Origin: Xanthobacteraceae bacterium
GTDB lineage: Bacteria > Pseudomonadota > Alphaproteobacteria > Rhizobiales > Xanthobacteraceae
Length of the DNA: 64,000 nt
Reading direction: 5' to 3'
Assembly: GCA_023954195.1 (NCBI GenBank)
Contig: JAMLIK010000002.1
Coordinates: 124,001-188,000, forward strand
Shown: piece after piece, positions 57,637 through 64,000 of the stretch
How positions within the stretch are numbered: position 1 is the stretch's first letter
Layout of the letters: every line of letters begins with the position of its first letter
Program-made: the position numbers and the translations under genes
The notes under the pieces: generated by a model
The model's database searches: none
Seen by the model: only the letters and a program-made list of their open reading frames with translations
Told to the model about the DNA's origin: nothing

Positions 57637-58221
57637 ATGAAGATCTACGGCGATCTCAATTCGGGCAATTGCCTGAAGGTGAAATGGGTGTGCGAGGCGC
57701 TCCGTATTCCCTATCAATGGATCGCCGTCGATACGCTGAGCGGCGAAAGCCGTACGCCGCAATTCCTGGCGCTCAACGCGGCCGGGCAGGTGCCCGTCGT
57801 CGTCTTCGAGGACGGCCGCGCGCTGGCGCAATCCAACGCCATCATCCGTTACCTGGCGCGGCGCAGCGATCTCGTTCCGGCGGATGATTTTCTCGCCGCG
57901 AAGATGGACGAGTGGCTGTTCTGGGAGCAGTACAGCCATGAACCCTCCATCGCCGTGTGCCGTTTCATGATGGTTTATCTCGGCAAGCCTCGGTCCGATC
58001 TCGATCCCGACAAGGTGAAGCGCGGCTACGCGGCGCTGGCGCGGATGGAGCGGCGATTGGCGGAGAGCCGCTTTCTCGTCGGGGACGGCGTCACGCTCGC
58101 CGACGTGGCGCTGCTGGCCTATACGCGCGTCGCGCACGAGGGCGGCTTCGATCTGACGGATTACGGCGCGGTTCGGCGCTGGATTGAAGATAGCGAGGCG
58201 GCGCTCGGGCTTTCCCGTTAA
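57637..58221 (+). CDS. Glutathione S-transferase
   Basis: A 194-residue GST with GNCLKVKWVCEALRIPY, the cis-Pro GQVPVVVFEDGRA, the glutathione-binding QSNAIIRYLARR and the helical C-domain TLADVALLAYTRVAHEGGF. It is related to the GST at 40504. It starts 28 bp after the outer-membrane protein gene and may share its transcript. It is convergent with the EamA transporter, with six bases between the stops. Confidence 0.89.
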   Translation: MKIYGDLNSGNCLKVKWVCEALRIPYQWIAVDTLSGESRTPQFLALNAAGQVPVVVFEDGRALAQSNAIIRYLARRSDLVPADDFLAAKMDEWLFWEQYSHEPSIAVCRFMMVYLGKPRSDLDPDKVKRGYAALARMERRLAESRFLVGDGVTLADVALLAYTRVAHEGGFDLTDYGAVRRWIEDSEAALGLSR

Positions 58222-58227
58222 CGGGCG

Positions 58228-59058
58228 TCACGCCAGCCGCAGCACGGCCGCGCCGGCGACCACCAGCGCGCCGGCTATGAGGCGGCGCACCCCGCCGCGT
58301 TCGCGCAGCACCGCCATCGCGATCACCACCGCGAACAGCACCGAGGTTTCGCGCAGCGCCGCCACCGCCGCCACCGGCGCCTGCGTCATCGCCCACAACG
58401 CGACGCCGTAGGACCCCACCGCGCAGGCGCCGCCGATCAGCCCGATCGCGCCGCGCCGGCGCAACTGGCGTCGCAGCCCGGCGCGATCGCGAAGCCACAG
58501 CCAGGTCAACAGCGGAAACGCTTCCAGGAACGTCAGCCACAGCACGTAGGACGCGGCATTGCCCGACAGCCGCGCGCCGGTGCCGTCGATCAGGGTGTAG
58601 ACCGCGATCACCACCGCGTTGGCGAGCGCGAGCCACGTCGCGCGCGGCGCGGCGTGACGGTGCAGGGCGAGCAGCAGGATGCCGCCGCAGATCAGCATCA
58701 CGCCGAGCCAGCCGTGGAGCGACAGGGTTTCGCCGATCAGCGGCGCGCTCGCCAGCGCCACCAGCAGCGGCGCGGCGCCGCGCATCAGCGGATAGGCGTG
58801 GCCCATGTCGCCTTCGTGATAGGCGGCCGCGACCAGCGCGTAGTAAAGCTGATGGATGGCGATCGAGACGACCATCCACGGCACGCAGGCCGTAGCCGGC
58901 AGCGGCACGAACGGCAGCGCGGCCAGCGACACCACCGCGCCGCCGCCGGCGATCAGCCCGGTCTCGGTCAGCTTGTCGCCGCCGGATTTGACCATCGCGT
59001 TCCAGCTCGCGTGCAGCAGCGCGCCGAACAGCACCAGCAGCATCACATGGGTCGGCAT
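58228..59058 (-). CDS. EamA/DMT family transporter
   Basis: A 276-residue inner-membrane protein with 10 predicted helices in two EamA halves. The first opens LLVLFGALLHASWNAMVKSG, and the second is near residue 140 onward (LALANAVVIAVYTLIDGTGA). Drug/metabolite exporters of this type move amino acids or other small molecules. The substrate is unknown. I chose the ATG before PTHVMLLVLFG, since upstream residues in frame come from repeat sequence. Confidence 0.88.
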   Translation of the reverse strand: MPTHVMLLVLFGALLHASWNAMVKSGGDKLTETGLIAGGGAVVSLAALPFVPLPATACVPWMVVSIAIHQLYYALVAAAYHEGDMGHAYPLMRGAAPLLVALASAPLIGETLSLHGWLGVMLICGGILLLALHRHAAPRATWLALANAVVIAVYTLIDGTGARLSGNAASYVLWLTFLEAFPLLTWLWLRDRAGLRRQLRRRGAIGLIGGACAVGSYGVALWAMTQAPVAAVAALRETSVLFAVVIAMAVLRERGGVRRLIAGALVVAGAAVLRLA

Positions 59059-59120
59059 GGTTGGGTCCTTGAGCGTCTGACCGAAAATTCGTTTTGTGTG
59101 CAAATTTGCATTGCGAAAAC

Positions 59121-59270
59121 CGTCGTCCCCGCCAACGGGTCGGCGCAAAGCGCCGCCCGATGACAGGCTCCGGCGGGGACCCATACGCCGCAGCGATTCG
59201 GCTTCGTCATCAGGGCGAAGTTATTCACAACAACTGACGCCAGGGGTTCCTCGCCTGCGCGAGGACGACG
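59121..59270. repeat. Palindromic repeat, family A (copy 6) with 42-bp loop insert
   Basis: The first hairpin arms GTCCCCG and CGGGGAC are split by 42 bases (59132-59173) beginning CCAACGGGTCGGCGCAAAGC. In simple copies only GCAGG-type loops are present. The same unit lies at 2818-2859 in the opposite direction. The rest (CCATACGCCGCAGCG, GACGCCAGGGGTT, TCGCCTGCGCGAGG) is ordinary family A. It occupies part of the 416-bp gap between the EamA gene and serC. Confidence 0.75.
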
Positions 59271-59418
59271 CCGAGGTTATCCGATTCTGCGTGCGACATT
59301 TCGAGTTATGGACACGTTGAGCGCGGGTGAGGGGGATGCCCCGGTTGGCGTATCCCTCTCCATACTTCGTCGCATCGGCCTCGCGTATCCCTTGACCGGC
59401 GTATCGGCTTGGCGTATC

Positions 59419-59474
59419 TCCCGCGGCGGGACACCTCCCCCCAACGGGAGGCTTACTATCTGGAAGGATAGACG
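59419..59474 (+). ncRNA. serC leader RNA motif (5' UTR structure)
   Basis: Two hairpins lie directly before the serC start: CCTCCC/GGGAGG (59434-59451) and CTATCT-GGAA-GGATAG (59456-59471). The second holds the ribosome site GGAAGGA in its loop and arm. A conserved serC RNA motif of this kind, upstream of phosphoserine aminotransferase genes in alphaproteobacteria, is known from comparative searches. The match to that motif is by position and shape. Ligand and mechanism are unknown. Four GCGTATC words (59348, 59382, 59399, 59412) lie just upstream. Confidence 0.6.
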
Positions 59475-60647
<1,173 letters not shown>

Positions 60648-60660
60648 CTTGCCTTTTTCA

Positions 60661-60763
60661 CCTCTCCCCGCCGGGGAGAGGTCGACCGCGAAGCGGTCGG
60701 GTGAGGGGGCTCGTTACGCACGAAAGGGCCCCTCACCCCAGCCCTCTCCCTAGCGGGGAGAGG
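60661..60763. repeat. Palindromic repeat, family D (CTCTCCCC/GGGGAGAG type)
   Basis: CCTCTCCCCGCCGGGGAGAGG forms the first hairpin, GACCGCGAAGCGGTCGGGTG the second, and CCCTCTCCCTAGCGGGGAGAGGG the last, with GGGCCCCTCACCCCAGC between. It sits inside the serC-serA gap and may mark or terminate the transcript between them. Confidence 0.75.
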
Positions 60764-60812
60764 GAGCGCGCGCCATTCGTTGAAGCTCCGTCTTCCTCAT
60801 CAGGACACCCCC

Positions 60813-62402
60813 ATGACCAAACCGAAAGTTCTCATCTCCGACGCCCTCTCGCCCGCCGCCGTGCAGATCTTCAAGGATCGCGGCGTCGAGGTCGATTTCC
60901 AGCCCAGCCTCGGCAAGGACAAGGACAAGCTCGCCGCGATCATCGGCGACTACGACGGCCTCGCGATTCGCTCGGCCACCAAGGCGACCGCGAAGATTCT
61001 CGCCAACGCCAAGAACCTCAAGGTGATCGGCCGCGCCGGCATCGGCGTCGACAACGTCGAGATCCCGGCGGCCACCGCCAGGGGCATCATCGTGATGAAC
61101 ACGCCGTTCGGCAATTCGATCACCACCGCCGAGCACGCCATCACCCTGATGCTGGCCCTGGCGCGCGAAATCCCCGCCGCCGACGCCTCCACCCAGGCCG
61201 GCAAGTGGGAGAAGAACCGCTTCATGGGCGTCGAGATCACCGGCAAGACGCTGGGTGTGATCGGCTGCGGCAACATCGGCTCGATCGTCGCCGACCGCGC
61301 GCTCGGGCTGAAGATGAAGGTGATCGCGTTCGATCCGTTCCTGTCGCCGGAGCGCGCCAAGGACATCGGCGTCGAGAAGGTCGAGCTTGACGACCTGTTC
61401 AAGCGCGCCGATTTCATCACCCTGCACACGCCGCTGACCGACAAGACCCGCAACATCATCGACGCCGCCGCTATCGCTAAAATGAAAAAGGGCGTGCGCA
61501 TCGTCAATTGCGCGCGCGGCGGGCTGGTCGACGAGCGGGCCTTGGCGGAGGCGCTCGATTCCAAGCACGTCGCCGGCGCCGCCTTCGACGTGTTCGTCGA
61601 GGAGCCGGCCACATCGAACGTGCTGTTCGGCCGCGCCAACGTGATCTGCACGCCGCATCTCGGCGCCTCCACCACCGAGGCGCAGGAGAACGTCGCCTTG
61701 CAGGTCGCCGAGCAGATGTCGGATTACCTGCTCACCGGCGCCATCACCAACGCCATCAACTTCCCCTCGATCACCGCGGAGGAAGCGCCGAAGCTGAAGC
61801 CGTTCGTCGAACTCGCGGAGAAGCTCGGCTCGTTCGCGGGCCAACTGACCGAGACCGGCATCGGCAAGGTGACGATCACCTATGAGGGCCAGGTCGCGGA
61901 TATGAAGATCAAGGCGCTGACCTCGGCGGCGCTCACCGGGCTGTTGCGGCCGATGCTGGGCGACGTCAACGTGGTGTCGGCGCCGGTCGTCGCCAAGGAG
62001 CGCGGCATGGTGGTGGACGAGGTAGTGCGCGCGGCGCAGAGCGACTACGAGAGCGTCATCACCGTCACCGTCACCACCGAGCGGCAGGAGCGGTCGGTGG
62101 CCGGCACGGTCTACGCCGACGGCAAGCCGCGCCTGATCGATGTCAAGGGCATCCGCGTCGACGCCGAGTTCGCGCCGTCGATGATCTACGTCACCAACGA
62201 GGACAAGCCGGGCTTCATCGGCAAGTTCGCCTCGATCCTCGGCGCGGCCGACGTCAACATCGCGACCTTCAACCTCGGCCGCCACAAGCAGGGCGGCGAC
62301 GCCATCGCGCTGGTCGAGGTCGACGGCAAGGTGCCGGACGACGTGCTCGCCAAGGTCAAGGCGCTGCCGCAGGTCAAGCAGGTGAAGGCGCTCACGTTCT
62401 GA
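60813..62402 (+). CDS. serA: D-3-phosphoglycerate dehydrogenase
   Basis: A 529-residue type 1 enzyme that oxidises 3-phosphoglycerate, the first step of serine synthesis. The NAD loop is GVIGCGNIGSIVADRALGL (about 146-164). The catalytic Arg lies in NCARGGLVDE and the His in CTPHLGASTTEA. An ASB domain (about 320-450) and a C-terminal ACT domain (YVTNEDKPGFIGKFASILG) follow, as in serine-regulated forms. I chose the ATG before TKPKVLISDALSP, the family N-terminus. A strong terminator ends the gene. Confidence 0.95.
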   Translation: MTKPKVLISDALSPAAVQIFKDRGVEVDFQPSLGKDKDKLAAIIGDYDGLAIRSATKATAKILANAKNLKVIGRAGIGVDNVEIPAATARGIIVMNTPFGNSITTAEHAITLMLALAREIPAADASTQAGKWEKNRFMGVEITGKTLGVIGCGNIGSIVADRALGLKMKVIAFDPFLSPERAKDIGVEKVELDDLFKRADFITLHTPLTDKTRNIIDAAAIAKMKKGVRIVNCARGGLVDERALAEALDSKHVAGAAFDVFVEEPATSNVLFGRANVICTPHLGASTTEAQENVALQVAEQMSDYLLTGAITNAINFPSITAEEAPKLKPFVELAEKLGSFAGQLTETGIGKVTITYEGQVADMKIKALTSAALTGLLRPMLGDVNVVSAPVVAKERGMVVDEVVRAAQSDYESVITVTVTTERQERSVAGTVYADGKPRLIDVKGIRVDAEFAPSMIYVTNEDKPGFIGKFASILGAADVNIATFNLGRHKQGGDAIALVEVDGKVPDDVLAKVKALPQVKQVKALTF

Positions 62403-62427
62403 GATTCGCGCGCCGGCGATCATTCGA

Positions 62428-62459
62428 ATGCCCGGACCGAAAGGTCCGGGCATTTTTTG
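62428..62459 (+). terminator. Rho-independent terminator after serA
   Basis: An 11-bp stem (ATGCCCGGACC/GGTCCGGGCAT) closed by a GAAA tetraloop, then TTTTTT. It lies 26 bp after the serA stop. Confidence 0.9.
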
Positions 62460-62485
62460 TTGCGTGGGGTGGCAGTTCATCCCTG

Positions 62486-62606
62486 CGTCGTCCTCGCGCA
62501 GGCGAGGACCCATAATCCCTGGCGCCGGTTGCAATGAATGGCCTTGCCCTGGGTGACGGAGCCGAAACGCTGCGGCGTATGGGTCCCTGCCTTCGCAGGG
62601 ACGACG
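62486..62606. repeat. Palindromic repeat, family A (copy 7, reverse orientation)
   Basis: CGTCGTCCTCGCGCAGGCGA opens it, CCATAATCCCTGGCGCC and GGAGCCGAAACGCTGCGGCG lie inside, and GGGTCCCTGCCTTCGCAGGG closes it. Together with the serA terminator and the CtrA box it accounts for the 326-bp gap before minC. Confidence 0.8.
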
Positions 62607-62650
62607 ATTTTGTGTTTCGCGCCGCTCCCACTCCCGGAAAACGCCGGCCG

Positions 62651-62665
62651 TTAACCGGTCGTTAA
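62651..62665 (+). promoter_or_regulatory. CtrA-type box upstream of minC
   Basis: TTAA-CCGGTCG-TTAACC, a perfect TTAA-N7-TTAAC(C) match in the direction of minC, 64-78 bp before its start. CtrA control of min genes is described in other Rhizobiales. Binding here is inferred. Confidence 0.6.
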
Positions 62666-62728
62666 CCGACACTGCTCAAGTTGAAATTAACCAATGACAA
62701 ACTTTTCGACAGCAGTGAGCGCTCATTC

Positions 62729-63430
62729 ATGGATGCAAAGGTGGAGCCGCAACGTCAGCTGATGCGCCTCCGGGGCCGGTCCTACGTCGCCTTCGTGTTC
62801 TCGCCATTCATGCCGATCGTGGATTGGCTGGCGGAGATCGACGCGACGCTCAGCAATTCGCCCGGCTTTTTCGCCGGCCGCCCGATCGTGATCGATCTGG
62901 CCGGGGTCGAACTGAGCCCGCACGGCATCGCGCATCTGGTTTCCAGCCTTGAGAGCCGCGGCGTCCGCGTGCTCGGCCTCGAAGGCGTCGAGGCGGGCGC
63001 GCTCGATGCCAGCCTGCCGCCGGTCTTGAACGGCGGGCGCGGTTGCGTGGTCGAACAGGTCGAGCCGCGCAAGGTCGAGGTCAAGCCGCCGCCGCCTCCG
63101 GCGCCGTCGCTGCTGCTGCGGGCGCCGGTGCGCTCGGGCCAGCGCATCGTGTTCACCGAGGGCGATGTCACGGTGCTCGGTTCGGTCGGCTCCGGCGCGG
63201 AGATCGTCGCCGGCGGCTCCATTCACGTCTACGGCGCGCTGCGCGGCAGGGCGATGGCCGGCATCAACGGCAACGCGGCGGCGCGGATCTATTGCCAGAA
63301 GATCGAGGCCGAGCTTCTGGCCATCGACGGCTATTACCAGACCGCCGAGGACATCGGCGACATGCTGCGCCGGCAGCCGGCGCAGGCGTGGCTCGACGGT
63401 GAAGTGTTGCGCATCACGCCGCTGAATTAA
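62729..63430 (+). CDS. minC: Septum site-determining protein MinC
   Basis: A 233-residue inhibitor of FtsZ ring assembly. An N-terminal FtsZ-acting domain (about 1-105) is joined by a Pro-rich linker (KVEVKPPPPPAPS) to a beta-helical C-terminal domain (about 125-233) with the family block IVAGGSIHVYGALRGRAMAG, which binds MinD. I chose the ATG before DAKVEPQRQLMRL. A TTG 48 bases upstream would extend it without similarity. It is 77 bp before minD in the same operon. Confidence 0.94.
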   Translation: MDAKVEPQRQLMRLRGRSYVAFVFSPFMPIVDWLAEIDATLSNSPGFFAGRPIVIDLAGVELSPHGIAHLVSSLESRGVRVLGLEGVEAGALDASLPPVLNGGRGCVVEQVEPRKVEVKPPPPPAPSLLLRAPVRSGQRIVFTEGDVTVLGSVGSGAEIVAGGSIHVYGALRGRAMAGINGNAAARIYCQKIEAELLAIDGYYQTAEDIGDMLRRQPAQAWLDGEVLRITPLN

Positions 63431-63507
63431 TTTCGAGGACTCGCGTTTTCGTCACGTCAATCGCAATCCGCGTCGCGTGACAACGCTCTAACCATAAGGA
63501 GACGGGA

Positions 63508-64000
63508 ATGGCCAAGGTCCTGGTCGTCACATCGGGCAAGGGCGGCGTGGGGAAGACCACCTCCACGGCCGCGCTTGGCGGCGCCCTCGCGCAGCAGGGG
63601 CAGAAAGTCGTCGTGGTCGATTTCGACGTCGGCCTGCGCAATCTCGACCTCATCATGGGGGCGGAGCGGCGCGTGGTGTTCGATCTCATCAACGTGACCC
63701 AGGGCGTGGCGAAACTTTCGCAGGCGCTGATCCGCGACAAGCGGCTGGAAAACCTGTGGCTGCTGCCGGCGTCGCAGACCCGCGACAAGGACGCGCTGAC
63801 CGAGGACGGCGTCCGCGACGTCATCGCCGAACTGCGCACCAAATTCGACTGGGTGATCTGCGACAGCCCGGCCGGCATCGAGCGCGGCGCGACGCTGGCG
63901 ATGCGCTACGCCGACGAGGCCGTCGTCGTCACCAATCCCGAGGTGTCGTCGGTGCGCGACGCCGACCGCATCATCGGCATGCTGGATTCCAAGACGGCCA
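63508..64000 (+). CDS. minD: Septum site-determining ATPase MinD, 3' end cut by window
   Basis: Membrane-associated ATPase that recruits MinC and sets the division site. The deviant Walker A SGKGGVGKTT, the switch block DFDVGLRNLDLIMGAERRVV, the ICDSPAGIERGA Walker B region and VTNPEVSSVRDADRIIGML are all visible within about 164 residues. The usual protein is about 270 residues, so the C-terminal membrane-binding helix, and a likely minE, lie beyond the window. GGAGACGGGA precedes the ATG. Confidence 0.95.
   Translation, partial: MAKVLVVTSGKGGVGKTTSTAALGGALAQQGQKVVVVDFDVGLRNLDLIMGAERRVVFDLINVTQGVAKLSQALIRDKRLENLWLLPASQTRDKDALTEDGVRDVIAELRTKFDWVICDSPAGIERGATLAMRYADEAVVVTNPEVSSVRDADRIIGMLDSKTA

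Overview
The window is GC-rich chromosomal DNA from an alphaproteobacterium of the order Rhizobiales. The best fit is the Bradyrhizobium / Rhodopseudomonas / Nitrobacter / Afipia group. Supporting signs are a PdhS-type PleC/DivJ-like sensor kinase, CtrA-type boxes, a histidine tRNA without the usual G-1/C73 signature, an apparent serC leader RNA, paired DUF992 proteins, and several families of palindromic intergenic repeats. Nearly all genes are intact housekeeping or metabolic genes. I saw no prophage, insertion sequence, CRISPR array, rRNA or conjugation gene. The first gene (ABC ATPase) and the last (minD) are cut by the window ends.

Layout. 0-2.7 kb: spermidine/putrescine-type ABC transporter (ATPase and two permeases). 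2.9-7.5 kb: AsmA-family protein, 3-oxoacid CoA-transferase pair, GNAT acetyltransferase, TfoX-like protein. 7.6-11 kb: PdhS-like histidine kinase and tRNA-His. 11.1-14.3 kb: minus-strand set of CaiB-type CoA-transferase, 3-hydroxyacyl-CoA-dehydrogenase-like enzyme and acetoacetate decarboxylase. 15-17.6 kb: two tandem AraC-family regulators. 17.9-26 kb: plus-strand lipid locus (acyl-CoA ligase, WS/DGAT acyltransferase, MFS carrier, GNAT, SDR, two alpha/beta hydrolases). 26.3-29.5 kb: lgt-midA-pgeF operon with ubiK diverging from it. 29.9-34.5 kb: rplY, pth, ychF, DUF4282 protein, two MaoC hydratases and a small helical protein. 34.8-38.7 kb: MT-A70 methyltransferase facing an enlarged uvrB. 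38.9-43.7 kb: CWC protein, aldo/keto reductase, GST, PAP2 protein, aspartate aminotransferase. 43.9-49.6 kb: two DUF992 proteins, an EF-G-like GTPase, and an XRE regulator with a SulP transporter. 49.8-55.5 kb: aroE, FMN-dependent L-lactate dehydrogenase, glmM, Fsr-type efflux pump. 55.7-59.1 kb: two outer-membrane beta-barrels, GST, EamA transporter. 59.4-62.4 kb: serine biosynthesis (serC with leader RNA, serA). 62.7-64 kb: minC and minD.

Two themes stand out. First, perfect TTAA-N7-TTAA motifs (the CtrA consensus) lie in three intergenic regions: before minC, before an outer-membrane protein, and between a small helical protein and the MT-A70 methyltransferase. A near-match lies before the pdhS-like kinase. 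The window may therefore hold both an input to and outputs of the CtrA cell-cycle circuit. Second, the 11-26 kb block looks like one regulated lipid / short-chain keto-acid module. It is centred on duplicated AraC regulators, with a repeated CAATTGCACCTTTT motif around the second regulator and before the acyl-CoA ligase. This module is the best candidate here for an undescribed system.

The intergenic repeats fall into at least four palindromic families. Copies in different families carry a hairpin insert of about 33-42 bp in the loop of an existing hairpin, which suggests nested small mobile palindromes.
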